Shown here in pieces: positions 48,421 through 60,400 of a stretch of DNA of 64,000 nucleotides. Every line of letters starts with the position of its first letter. The stretch's first letter is position 1. A program made the translations under genes and the position numbers. This DNA comes from Phylloscopus collybita (Eukaryota; Chordata; Aves; Passeriformes; Phylloscopidae): assembly GCA_027886175.1 (NCBI GenBank), contig JAJNNQ010000075.1, positions 4,443,001 to 4,507,000 of the forward strand, written 5' to 3'. The notes below the pieces were generated by a model. It had not been told where the DNA came from and made no database searches. It saw nothing but the letters and a program-made list of their open reading frames with translations.

Positions 48421-48845
48421 TTAAATGCATATTCTTATATAATTCAAGTATTCCTCTTGCTGTTCCTGGAATTCTTGGGAGTTTAAAGGAGATGATATGA
48501 GGGTAAACTTTGGCACTGAATGTCCATGAAATAGCTGCTGTGCACTTACAGATAAAAAATAGGTATTCTTCAAGAAATGCTGTACCAAATGGAAAGATGG
48601 CTATGGGAACAATTTTTCACCCATAAAGTGGTGATGTCTTTATCATATTCCTGCTTTAAATACCTAGGTAATATAGTCTAGGTAACACTCCATTTAAGTA
48701 GGAATTGAGACCATGAATTTGCAAAAATTGTTGTCTCTGAATCACCTGAACAAAAAATTTTACAGATAAAAAAAAAAAAAAAAAAAATGACCCCCCCCCC
48801 CACCCCTGCCCCCTTCCAACACCCTGCAGATGAACCTGAGAGATG
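48421..48845. other. Unique DNA with an A20/C11 homopolymer junction
   Basis: A run of 20 A (48768-48787), then TGA, then 11 C (48791-48801), is followed by C-rich sequence. A 169-codon minus-strand frame runs through it, reading the homopolymers as Phe and Gly; this is an artefact. No gene is recognised. Confidence 0.55.
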
Positions 48846-48889
48846 GGCATCAATGCTTCATCTTCGTGCAGATGAAGCAGCAAGATGCC
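48846..48889 (+). other. Two-part stem-loop, possible structured element
   Basis: An inner stem pairs GCTTCATCT (48855-48863) with AGATGAAGC (48870-48878) around a TCGTGC loop. An outer stem pairs GGCATC (48846-48851) with GATGCC (48884-48889), with an asymmetric internal loop (3 and 5 nt). All 15 base pairs are Watson-Crick. It is too short for a normal microRNA precursor unless the flanks extend the stem, which I do not see. It could be a DNA palindrome or a structured RNA. Confidence 0.5.
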
Positions 48890-51800
48890 GTTTTGGGGCT
48901 GCATTGATAAGAACCTTGTAAAACATGCTCCACAAATCATCACCAGATACTGTAAATTGTCTTTGGCAACCCTGGCTGTTTGAAATAGCAATTTTACAAA
49001 ATAAATCCTGAGTTTATAACTAATGAGAAGTGCTGAACTGATAAGGTAAAGCCTGCGGTCCCATCTGTGGCTGTTCAGATCAGCCAGTTGTAAAGTCAGC
49101 TGCAGTGCTGTTTCCTGAGATCTGTGGAAATTAAATGCCAAAATCCCAATAGAATTCCATTGCAAATAGGCATTTCAACTTCCTTGGCTGTCTGAAAGAT
49201 TCCATACTTTAGAGCAGTACTACCTTTGGCTGATTTCTGTGTTAAGCTGAATGCAGAAATGTGCTGTGCACATTTATTTGAGAAAAGATATAAAAAGTTT
49301 TCAGAAAAGTATGCAGACAACTAGCTAATCTCTGTCCTTAGAGTCATACTTTTAATGTTAATTTATTTATTTAAAAAATGTTCATTTGTATATGTACAGT
49401 AATATCATTATAACCCACTCAATTCAATTAGCAGCAGCATGAAAAAGGGATGGAGGTTTTTGTTTGATTCAATTGTAAGCAAATGAAGAAATAATAAACC
49501 CCCAATTAGTACTAAGGAAAATAGGCTCAAAGATTTTTTTCCTAGCATTTCACAGTAAACAAAAATGTGTGGCTGGTATTCAAGAGGAAGGAAAATACAA
49601 TTTGAAGACACTTTAAAACTTCAGTGATTAATGTCATGCCAAGTGACTCATTAAAATTCCCATAAAAATACGACCGTGGAAAAGAATTTTCTTCTGAAGA
49701 AAAATCAAATGTAATTAAGAAGAGGGAAAGAGAAGAACAGGAGAAGAATTGCCAGCCAAAGTCAGGCTAAACTCATCTGCCACAGAACACGTTTCAAGGG
49801 ATACAACCAGACCCTTGCTGAGGGGGTCAGGCTGGCACTCAGGAGGAGTTCACCAAGGTCCCAGTTTTGACACAAACAATTCATGTGACATCTGTCAAAT
49901 TGCTTATTGGTGTCCAGTGTCTCAGGAATGAGGTGGAGATGAGGACAATTCCCTTCTCTGACCTTTAGAAGGTCGTGCTGATTTTGATCTGCTCTTGGTG
50001 GCAAAAGTGTAGGAGATTCAGGAGCTGGTAAGATTAGAAACACTTTTCTTGTGGTTTAGTGGGGCAGAAAGTGGCTTGGTTGCAAGGTATCAGACGTCTT
50101 CCTGCCAACAACAAGTTTTGATTGTCAGATCCCCAAGTATCACAGTCCCACCCCTATAATGTGAGTTTTATTCATATTCAATATATTCACAAACCTGTCT
50201 TGTAGCATTACAGCTTGAGCTGATGCTGGGCTGCTGACCTGCACTGCTGGTTGTCCTTCAGGGCTCTCACCCCTTCCTGACGTCACCGCTGCCAGGGAGC
50301 TCATGGCAGGACCAGGTTTTTTCAGGAGCCTGGCACTGATACATCCTGCTCTCAACACTCAGGTTTTTGCACTACAGCCCCCAGCAGTTGGTAGAAGGTT
50401 TGACTTTAATCATGTTGTTCAGCATACATGCTAATTCGTGTCTGACTTCAGCAGGCTGTATTCTATTTTTGAACCATATCTTATTAAGGTGACAGGTGGT
50501 CTGGCACAGCAGAGACAGGTCTGTTGCTTGTGGCATAAAAAACACCCAAACAATAAAAATTTATCTTGATTTCAGCATTTCCTCCTTGTTTTGTGAATCT
50601 TCCAGTCTTAGTATCCTTGGAAAAATGGTGATCACATTTGATTTCCCACTGGTTTGTTTTTTCAGGTTTTTTGTTTGTTTCAGAAGAAAAAAAACAAAAC
50701 TATTTTATCAGTGATATTATGTACTGCAGATGTCCTGTGAGGATTCAATATGGGAGAAATGCTTATAGAATTCAAATTGCAAATAGGGAGGGGAGAAGGA
50801 AAGGACCAAGTGCTATTTATAGCCTACATTCAATTAATCTGGGCTAAGTATTGTGACTAATTGTGTCCAGTGGCAGTGGACCTTGGCACTTGGACTGGAA
50901 AGCCTAGACTGGGCTATCCACAGTGCTCTTGAACAGATACATCATGACCTTTGTATGTCTAAACAAAGCAGCTTTCTCAGGCTGCCTGACATGGCCCCAG
51001 GACTCTCAAGCTACAACTAACACCAGCCAAGCTCTGTTGTTGGCCACTGAGGTCAAGCACGTGGCACAAACCATGTTCTGAGACACGTGCCTGCCTCTGA
51101 AAAGCTGTTTCAACATAATCCTGGCTGTGATGTCCCTGCATCCTTTCTGGGCACTGGCTAGGAGAGCTTGTCACAGGCTGCAAGTCCACCGGGGTCGTGA
51201 TAAATGTTGAACTGCTCAGGATGATTGGAGCGCTGAAGCGCTCTGTAATATGAAAAGTCATTCAACTGTCAGACCAGAAGAAGTGGCAGCTTGGATACTG
51301 ATCTTGAGGCCAAATATGGTTGACACAAATAACTCATGCCCCTTGTAAACTGAAATTTTCCTTCATTAAACATAGATGCATGCAGTGCAGTGTTCAGCGG
51401 TTTGCTCTTTTATATCCAGGCTCTGATTGTTTTATTTTTATCCTTTAAGAGAAATCAGATGTTAGAGAGGGAGCTATTCTTAGGCTGACTGTGCAAGTGA
51501 TCAAGCCAAGCATATCCACATAAGACAGCTGCTGGCAAATGGCAGTCTCGGGTTGTGCTTTCATTGCAGAAGCAGCAGTGTGAGTGCTGGGCATGCAGAC
51601 ACAGCACCCTTGGGGAATAACAGAGGAGCTGTCATCGTGCTTGTGGTTCTCATCTCAGGTCCTTGGCAGTGTAGGAGTCTCTTTATACCAGTAATTCATA
51701 TGAGAAAATGAATTCCTTGATGTCAGTGCCTTCTCTGCACACCCCTACTGTGGAGGCTGGCTGCACCCGTGCTTGCCCCAAGGTGATAAATTTGGCCCGG

Positions 51801-52244
51801 TGATGCTTCCTCAAATTAGTCAGAAGGCTCTGCTCCCAGTGCCAGGTTGGTGAGCACAAAGAAAGTGGAGTCAACAACGGTCTGATGGTGCTCAAGCTCT
51901 GTTCCCCACTTATAATTGCCTATGTCTCATCAAGGAAAAGTCTGTGGGTCTGGAGACCCACTGCTCTTCTCTGCTCTAGGCAAGAACAAATGCCTCAGGA
52001 GCCCAGAGAGGTGGGGAAATGAACTCTGTCAGTTTGTGGGTCTGAGATGGAAGAGAAACACTCATAAAAGGGCAGGCTTATGGTGGAAATAGTTCCAGAA
52101 TCCCTCTGCTGCTCTGGGCTAGATGTTGTTTCTCTCTAATGAAATAGAGAGGTTAATTGTTCCTTTTGCCTGTTTAGGGTACACTCCATCTTTTCCCGTG
52201 TGTCCATACACTCTCTAGCCCAATGAACCTTTGTTCTCATTCTG
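48890..52244. other. Gene-free stretch with isolated regulatory-like motifs
   Basis: No supported gene. The first 300 bp look like conserved noncoding DNA. A CRE palindrome lies at 50278-50285. GAGCGCT/AGCGCTC (51228-51243) is a CpG-containing inverted repeat. The remainder is unique sequence. Confidence 0.5.
50278..50285. promoter_or_regulatory. Perfect CRE palindrome next to an ETS-like site
   Basis: TGACGTCA is the full CREB/ATF site. On the minus strand it is followed directly by GGAAG, an ETS core. About 110 bp further along the minus strand is AATAAA (50172-50167). Intact CpG-containing sites are rare in this CpG-poor window. Whether this belongs to a small LTR or to a host regulatory element is open. 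Confidence 0.35.
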
Positions 52245-52379
52245 AGATCAGACTGGATGGGCTCTGAGCAACCTGGTTTAGTGGAAGGTGTCCCTGTCCA
52301 TGGCAGGGGGCTTGGAAAAAGATGATCTTTAATGCCCCTTGCAACCCAAACCATTCTAGGAATCTATCATCCTATGATT
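52245..52379 (+). mobile_element. CR1 LINE 3' terminus, sense
   Basis: A GACTGGATGGGCTCTGAGCA block (52251), GGTGTCCCTGTCCATGGCAG (52287), a GATGATCTTTAATGCCCCTT block and CAACCCAAACCATTCTAGGA with a final CCTATGATT follow the CR1 3' end in order. It is of the same subtype as the copies at 13480 and 46675. Confidence 0.87.
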
Positions 52380-52511
52380 GGGGTGTTTAAGTATTGCTGC
52401 ACCAAGATGGAATCCAACAACAAATGTGACAACCTGTCCCCAAGCACTGGGAGTGGGCTTTGTTCAACATCTGCTGTCTGGTTAACCCACCCTGTCCCAC
52501 CTCAGGGCTGT

Positions 52512-52516
52512 GAGAC
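52512..52516 (+). repeat. Target-site duplication, left copy (GAGAC)
   Basis: GAGAC directly precedes the LTR start and is repeated exactly at 53162-53166 after its end. Confidence 0.85.
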
Positions 52517-53161
52517 TGTCCTAGGGTGACTTTATGATGCTTGTATCCCCAGTTGTCTGTTCTGTTTGTGCTGTATATTCAGTTCTGTACCTTTAAAATG
52601 GTTCTGGGAGCGAAGGGGGAGAAAGAAGCAGTGCAGTTTGTTTTGAGAAAACTGCCTGACTCCCACACGGCCTGGCTCTGGCGTTTGTCTGAGGCACGGA
52701 CAGCACTGGGACAGAGATCTCCTGTGCTTTTAGTTAGTTTTAGCTGGCTGAGGCAGAGAAGTTCCCTGGACTGGTTTTTTTTTCCCCTTTTTTCTTGGGA
52801 TTATTTAAATCTGCTCTGGACTGACAAACCCAGAGGAGCAGCGAGGGCTGGCACCTGCGGCCTGCTGGGGCCTGGACGTCCGGAGGGAGTGGGGCTGGTG
52901 AGAGACTGAGGGAGCTGAGCTACACCCAGGGCAAGGACTGCCTCAGTTTGCTATCTATCTTCAGAGTGGCGAGAGGGTTTATTGTTCCATGTTATTCATT
53001 CTTTGTGCTTGTGGGCATCTTGTTTGTTAAATAAATAGTTTTTTCCACTTTTCTCAAGGAAGTTTCTTCCCGGTCTGGCGGGGGGGAGGGGCTGTTTGGG
53101 TTTGCTTTCCAGAGGAAACCCCTCTGGAGTTTTCCTCCCAAATTCGCCCTAAACCAGGACA
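52517..53161 (+). mobile_element. Complete solo ERV LTR, 645 bp
   Basis: The element begins TGTCCTAGGG and ends AACCAGGACA, so its ends form the perfect inverted repeat TGTCCT/AGGACA. It is flanked by a perfect 5-bp duplication (GAGAC). A TATA-like TTTAAAA lies at 52592-52598 and a polyadenylation signal AATAAA at 53030-53035, followed by U5-like sequence of about 125 bp. The absence of an internal region or second LTR between the duplications marks it as a solo LTR formed by LTR-LTR recombination. Five-base duplications are typical of ERVL-type (class III) elements, and the sequence style matches LTRs I associate with songbirds; both points are inference. A 122-codon frame inside it is not a gene. 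Confidence 0.9.
53030..53035 (+). terminator. LTR polyadenylation signal
   Basis: AATAAA lies in the 3' fifth of the solo LTR, where the R region of a provirus would end. Host transcripts entering the LTR in sense could be cleaved here. Confidence 0.6.
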
Positions 53162-53166
53162 GAGAC
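53162..53166 (+). repeat. Target-site duplication, right copy (GAGAC)
   Basis: Exact copy of 52512-52516, directly after the terminal ACA of the solo LTR. Confidence 0.85.
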
Positions 53167-56100
53167 CAAACACCCTCTGCACACCAGAGTGCCATGGGAC
53201 AGTCTATCTCTATGTGCATGGTGCAGCACAAGGGATGTTGTGGCTGGTCTGGGAGGGTCACACCTAAGCAAACAATTAGTATTGGTCCTCAGAGTCTATA
53301 AAAATTAAGTGTTGTTTGTTCTGTTGCTCCCGAAGAATCACTGATGACATCATGCCCTGTTTCTGAGCTGATAAAAATGAATCAAGGCAGCCTAGGTGAA
53401 GGTAAATAAATATACCAGGTAATATTAGTACTTCAGCAAACCCACACAGGGCCATATAAAGGGTCTTATAGATTTTCTTACTGGAATTTCCATTGCTTTG
53501 GCTGTGTTTTTTTGTTTGTTTGTTTTGTGGGGTTTTGTTGTTGTTGTTGTTTTGTTGGTTTTTTGTTGTTGCTTGTTTGTGGTTTTGTTTGTTTGTTTTT
53601 TAATTAAACTCATTGTAGCAGCAAATCAGGCAGGTAAATGTAAATTTGCTCAGAGACATGTTTAGCTTTTAAACTATAGACTACTGGATGTGAAACTTTG
53701 AAGTATTTCAAAACCATTTTTACCTTTTAATAAATTTAAAGGATTCTAGTTGTATTGAAATCTCTTTTTTTTTTCCAGCTGAAGATTTTCAGTCTCGCCT
53801 CAATGTATTAAAATTTTCTGCTAAAAACATGCAAAAAGGGGAGGGTAAAAGAATTACAAAGTGGGTAAAATAAGACAGAATAAAGGAAAATCTGTAGTAA
53901 CTTGAGTTTCTTTATAACTGAACGTTTAACAGTGTTTGTGAAAAATGCCATTAGTGGTGAGCAGAGTCTTATTCTGTCAGCACTTCATTGCAAATGGTTA
54001 AACTGGGTTTGACAGTGCTCCAGTAACACCTGTTTGCTTTGTGTTGCTAATTGGTGAAATACTGAGCTCAGACAGTGCCCAGGATGCAAGTGCTGAGCCA
54101 AGCCCAAATTATTGATGGAATTTGCTTTAAGGGTTGAGCAAGGAGGGATCCAATGGCAGCAAATGTGGGGAGCAGCAGCTCTGCAGTGCTGGAAATTCCC
54201 CAAATCTGAGTCCATAGGGCACAGCTGTGGTTGCACTGGTGTGTGAGGACAGAAGGACAGCAGGACAGGAAATGAATGAGAAGCCAAATCCCATAGAGGC
54301 CAATGGAGTTGTCTTAGAGAGGAGAAGACAATGAAGCCACAAAGATGATGACTAATCCATTCCTACTGTTCTTCATTTACTACTAATTTGGAAAAAAAAA
54401 ATATTGGAAAAAAAATTATTATAGGAATGACCAGATTCCTCTAAGTTACATTTTTCCTTTGGAGATAGAGGCAAAAAAAAAAAAATTGTGTTGAGTTTTC
54501 TCATCTTTGAGGAAATGAGTCTGAAAATAAAAATTACTTTTGCAACAGAAAGTAGCAGAATATAGTTACTCCCCTTCTCAGAGTATATAGAGAAGAGGTA
54601 GAGAAAAATTTTAGATGATTAAAATGTTTTGTAACAATAAGGATAACAAAGAACTGGGAAAGATGGGAATTGTGAACAAATACTGAGTGGGAATAACTTA
54701 TGTGCACCCAATCCTGCTTTAAGGAGGAGACATGGGTTAGACATTATATACATTATACATGGATTATACATTTATTTTCTATAGCCAAATCTTCCTGATT
54801 TGCAAAGCACTTTGGTGTTTGGCTCCAAGGATTACCTTTAAAAGTGCCAGACCAAGAGATTCTGGACATTTTTGATAATAGCATCACAACTAACTACATT
54901 AATAGGAGTTAATCATTAGTGTGTCTACTCAGCTGACAATTTACTTATTGGCTTTTGCCTCTGGAGGGTGTGATCCCATCACAGACCAAGGTCTGGGTGC
55001 TGAGCATTAATGACTCCCTGAAGTCAACAAGAGTCAAGAGTCTTCATTCATGTCCCTGATCATGCCTTAATTTCCATTAAAATCCTTAAACACTTTATTT
55101 ATGTCTAAAGATAATGTCATATGAATCTCTTAAACTACTACCCTGCTGATGACACTTTTGGGAAATTGCCAGAGATGTATTCTCACCCCTTAACTGGATA
55201 CAAAATTGTTTTAGATTAAATTAAATTAACCTCAGCTTCTTCACCTTAACAAATACTATATTTAACCTGGTTTTTTTATCCAGCCAGGGGCTTACCCCCA
55301 TGCATGTGAGTACTGATTATTCACATGGCCAGTCCTGCTGAAGTCACTGGGTGACTTGTATGAGCCTTGCTTCCAGAAACAAACTTTCAAGTTCTTTTTC
55401 CTCCATAGCCTTCCTTCAAAATGCCATCTGGTATTGGGGTTCTCAGTCTAAAACTACAAGAGTATGTGCTCTTGATTTTCAAAGGAAGCATTGGTCAGCT
55501 CACCAGCCTTCTTCCTCCAGTGGTTCCTGGGGGTACTTATTTTGTGTTGGATAAAAGGTGGAGATCATGAGTTTTTTCAGTTCCCAGGCCTTTCTGCATG
55601 GGCCAGTTCCATCTTATCTTTCAGAAGGCCTGGGTAATATCTTTTGGTCTGTAATGCAGGGAATTGGCAGAAATACCTTTATCTAATTGGATTGTCTGAT
55701 TCTTCAGAGTCTGACTGGTTTGGATTTTTTTTTTTTTGGTGTAAGCCTTGGTACCTAACTTCAACAGAAACTTTTGACCACAGTCAGAGGGGCTTCAGGG
55801 GTTGAACTGTATCTTTCAATTTCCAACTTTTTTTTTAATTTTATTTAAAGTCTTCCTGGTTTTTTCTGATGAGACTTCTACTCATTGAACTCACTTCTGC
55901 AATTACATTTCTTTGTGGTCTTTTACTGTCAGTTCTGGAAACCACATTCACAGGTGGAAATCGTCCACCCCCTCTATCACCATATCTACAAGGGAAAGTG
56001 CCAACATTTTATTTACTCCCTGAACTGGCTCTTCTGTCTTGTTAAATGAAGCCTTTTCCCATCACCTTGTAACCTGCACTCTGCATTTGCATGGTTTCCT

Positions 56101-57067
56101 ACAGATAATAAAAGCACTCATGTCCATTTATCTGAGCCCTGCTATAAATCTCCACATAGTGGAGAGTGCAGCCTTTTGGCAGGAGCAAAAGCACAGTGCT
56201 GCAGTTGCTCACTGGAAAAGAGCATTAACTCCTGCCCACATGCCTGTTCGGCAGGAGCTGTTGGAAATCAGCTCCTTATCCAAAGCCACCTCTCTGCCTT
56301 ATGTCTAAAACCCTCTGAGATTCCTATTAAGAGTCAGGCAGAAGTTTGGAATTGATTGGAGATGTTGAAAAAGAAGCTGAAAAATTTCAGGTGATGTTTT
56401 TGGGGACGGAAGTATTGATTGAGAGGAGGGAGGGAAGGTTATTGATTCAGATTTTTACCTTTTGGTCTGGTTCCTCCCCTCCCCTCTACATATTCCCACA
56501 GACCTGAGCTGCTGCCAAACCACTTTCCCATTGCAAAGGTTCTTCATTCCTTCTGATCTGGATGGCAAAGGCACCTAAAGCTGTCCTTAATGCCATATAA
56601 ATCTGAATAAGTCCATTTTCTTTCCTCTGCTGAAAGGTCCTTTGGCAGCCTGTAAGGCTGAGTGCTGGTCAGGGGTTTCTCCCTGCTCTGGTGTTGGGGC
56701 ACCCTGTGCACTAAAAGCAGGAAGATGGGGAGAAACACTAAAAAAGTTGAAGGATTTCCCTAGTCAGAAATGCCAGGTTCAGAAAATTCCAGATGTACTG
56801 CAGACCAGGACGGTGAGGCTGGGCCCTCATTTTCAGAAGACACTGTAAGTTTATGGTCCACAGAGGAGCCTTTTCATGAGCACAGTGTGTCTGTGATGTG
56901 TTTCAGTCTTTTTGATGCTCCCAGAGTATAAAACAAAATATTTTCATTACCCAAAATGTTTTTCCTGTTGGACACCACGGGGTCTGCTCTAGGCCACAAG
57001 AAGTATCTGATGCACCAAACCCTTTGATGCCACCCTGAAGTGCAGAGCCCTGGGAGAGCGTCAATCC
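53167..57067. other. Gene-free stretch with a T/G-rich repeat
   Basis: No supported gene. Around 55290-55365 a GTGAGTACTGATTATTCACATG...CTGCTGAAGTCACTGG-like pattern recalls an old repeat widespread in reptiles and birds, but the match is weak. AT-rich blocks with TTAATCATTAG (near 54909) may be conserved. The rest is unique. Confidence 0.45.
53503..53602 (+). repeat. T/G-rich simple repeat, (GTTT)n and (GTT)n
   Basis: One hundred bases of T and G are interrupted only by one C at 53572. They mix GTTT, GTT and GTTTT units. This is a degenerate microsatellite without other features. Confidence 0.85.
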
Positions 57068-57493
57068 CTATGGCTCTGCAAACTGTTTCATGGAGTCACT
57101 GAAAAGATTTCCTAGCAGGGAATACAAATCTTCTGACTCCTCATCCTGATTTAAGAACTCTCCATAATATCTCTTTTTTGTGTATGCTCCAGCAACATGA
57201 GCAGGTGGAAAATTCCTGGGAAGTACAAAGTTACAGGAGCAAGGCTCTTCAGTGGAAGGGAAAGGAGGGTGCTGTGTCCTCGATGGGCATCTGGCACACT
57301 CTTCTGGGTGCCAGCAGTCAGCAAATGTGGCAGCATTGGTCTGGTTTGAAAATATCTGCTGTGCTCTGGTCCTACATCTCACCCAGTCACCTCTCCTTTG
57401 CCTTGCTTGGGAAAGTGTGTCAGCCACAAAATAAACACACATAGAGTTCACAGCAACCCACTTGGCATTCCTGTAACATCCTCCAGCAATCAA
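57068..57493 (-). other. Open frame of 141 codons, protein-like but unassigned
   Basis: The frame is open from 57493 to a stop near 57065 and has no ATG at its upstream edge (it opens at a TTG); the first internal Met is about 18 codons in. Its C-terminal part is acidic and helix-like (NQDEESEDLYSLLGNLFSD). A cysteine-rich stretch (CWHPEECARCP) lies in the middle. An acceptor-like TGTTACAG precedes codon 9 on the minus strand. I recognise no family. Several frames of this length occur by chance in the window, so a coding role is unlikely but worth a search. Confidence 0.15.
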
Positions 57494-60400
57494 AAATTCA
57501 CTTCCCCAGCCATAGGGGAATATTCATCTCTGTCATGTTGCAGATGGAGAAAATGATGTGTGCAGAGATGAAATGGAAGGCTGATCATGTGTCTTCCTCC
57601 TGCCAAGGGCTGTGCAGGGAGTTACATCTGAGCAGAGAAGGATCTGTTTGCCTTGCTGTGTGTGTAGTCACAGCTCTTGCTCATCCCTGCGCTGGCTGCT
57701 TCTCCCTGCACTGTTGAACGTTTGTCTCCAGCTTTTCATTGCCCTCCCAGTTCTTCTTCCAGCCCCATGTACCTGTACTAACTCTCACAGTATCTTCCAT
57801 ATAAAATTCAACTGCCCTGAAGTTGTCTGCTACATTTCCTTCAAAGTTTCACATTGTTTTCCTGCGTTAGATACATTAAAAAACCCAACAAACCAACCAA
57901 CCAAAAAACCAAAATCAACCCCAACAAAAATCAAGCCCTGTTTCTCTTTAACATCTCCCTGTCCTTGTCATTAGAACCATTCCATTTTGTACAAAAGGAA
58001 AATCTCCAGTAATCAGCATCACCAGCAAATCCAACAATGTGTGCACATCACACACAGTTGGGTGTTCACCCCTCGAATGAAGATCATGAATACCAGCGAA
58101 GAGGGAGTGGGACTCTAAAATGCCCTGGCTTGTGGTGACATTTGTCTCTTCTTCTAGATCATATTAAATATGAATTTACTTGAACATATAGAGCAGGCAC
58201 TTCCAGGCACTTTGAAAATGTTAATACAATTAATTTGTCATCCTTCATTGCTAGAGATGTTATAGCTCTGGTTAATAAAGATCCCTCTGAGGAAGCAATA
58301 CTTTGAATGTACCAGATGACAGGGCTGTGTTGTATTTATTAAGTAGCTGTAAAGGGCATGTGTCCAGAAAAAAATGGTTTTGCCAGAGAAAAGCTGTATC
58401 CCAACCCCTTAGTTCCCTTACGAAGAAACTGCATCTCCAGCACAAGGCTAAGCAGCAAGACTGGGAAGGTCCTCTCTGTGTGGGAAGGTGAGAGTGATCA
58501 GCATGGGCTGTGTTACCCACTGGTGAAAGTGTTATTTAAGTGGACAACCTCTGCACTGTGGACCTTGCACCTATCTGTGTGCTGCAGGACAACAGATGTG
58601 TTAAACTCTCTGCCACGTCATGTTTTCCAAACCACCACCAAGAGATCTCTGCACCACTGCAGCAAGTGAAAACATCAGATACAGACCAGGACCCCTCTGT
58701 GCCAGGTTTTGCAGAACTCAGGCTGTCCCAGAGGGTTTATAGGAAGTGGCATTGCAGTGGCTGCAGTAACATTGAGATAGATAGTTCAGGGACTGACTTC
58801 AGCTCAGGGAATCTGGCAGAGCTGACCCCTAAGGATTTGGTAGGGCCCTGGGCAGGCTCTGGGCACTGTGGACATTCTTTTTCACTAGCCAGTGCTACAT
58901 GGCAAACACCTCTCTCCTGTTACTTCTCCACAAACCACCATAACAATCACCAGCTCTGTCCCATTTTGCTTTTGAGAGCTTAAAATGTAAACCAGGAATT
59001 ATATGAATACAGTTTTGTATTTAGTGAGGCTCCCTTTAGCATCCATAGGTGGAACCTCTATGAAAGCAGCAACCATGACATTTTTCCATTAAGTTCAAGG
59101 ACCACTTAAAACCCAAAGTCAACTTCCAGGAGAGAAGTCAGTGGCAAGGTACAGAGACTTCCAAGGGGCAGTTAAGCTCATCCTAAGCTCTGAATCCCTT
59201 CTCTTTCTGTTGAGTGAGGACAGAGGGACACCTGGACAAATACCTTTCTATACTTTCAAGAAAGGTTTAATTGTTTTGCAGTTCATTGCTCTTACAATCT
59301 GTAAGGCTGCAAGGATGCCAAGTAGCTATACTATGCCTACACTGTGGGGAAACCTCTCTATGTAGGCTCACAAATGGTTTTGCTTTTGATTAAAAAATCC
59401 CATCAAAAGTAAACTGCATTAGCTCTTCTTGAGGGACTCTGCATCAGAAGAATTCTAGATCTAATGCAAGGTCAGCTGTTTCTCCTCAGCCAACCAGTTG
59501 CTGTACTTACAGAAAAGAGATTGCAGCTCAAGTATTCTTCAATCTAATTTTAAATTACTTGGCACATGGTCCCTTCTGGTCTCCACCCAGAATGCTCCCC
59601 ATATCATGTCCTAATCACTGTCTGGCTGCTACTGCCTCATTTTCATTAGACTGACATGCCAGTATTCCTGCAGCCACCTTTTGCTGTCTTTGGTTTCAGG
59701 CAGTGACATTTAAGCTTTAATCCCAGAGTTAGTGGTCATTACTTTAGTCTTTAATCATCATGAGAGACTAATGAGAGGAGATAATCCTTGTATAAATCAC
59801 TGTGTAACAGGAAAAGCAGTTGATTTTTTAGAAGATTTAAAACTCAGAAGAAATTCTTGGTCAAATCCAGAGGTCTGTTTACAATAATTTGGACTGAGAA
59901 AGGAGGAACTCAATTTGGTGTCCTGAATCCCTACAGCTAAACAATTAGACTTTTTAATAACTTTGTTTTTCTGTAACAGCATCTTCTAGCTGAACATCTC
60001 CTATCTTTGTACAAAGTGTCTGCTCTGCAGCCATTTACTGAAATGAATTTTATGTTTTCCCATCCCAGACTTGATAGTGTTTAAATGAAAAAGCAGAGGT
60101 TCTTCAGCAGGAACACTTGGTGACACCAGCACTCTGAACTCGGAGCCTCATGGTCATGAGGTCGTTTATCAAATTTGTGCCTGCTGACCCCAAAGCAGCC
60201 TGGCTTCTGGCTACCCAGGCACTACCTCTCTCCCAGGGCAGCATCCAGGGCCTGGAGTGAGCAGCTTGCCTTGCTTTTGTTGGGAAGCTCTCCCCTGTGC
60301 TCACACCTTCCTTTGAGGCTTCCAGGAGAACCCAAGGTTGTTCTTGGGAGTTCTGGGTGCTGGAGAGTGTGAAGAGCATTTCATGGGCAGGAATACTCTA

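Noticed and set aside
48656..49165. 169-codon minus-strand open frame
   Set aside because: It reads through an A20 and a C11 homopolymer as Phe and Gly runs and has no domain.
52541..52909. 122-codon plus-strand open frame
   Set aside because: It lies wholly within the solo LTR and has no retroviral or cellular protein similarity that I recognise.
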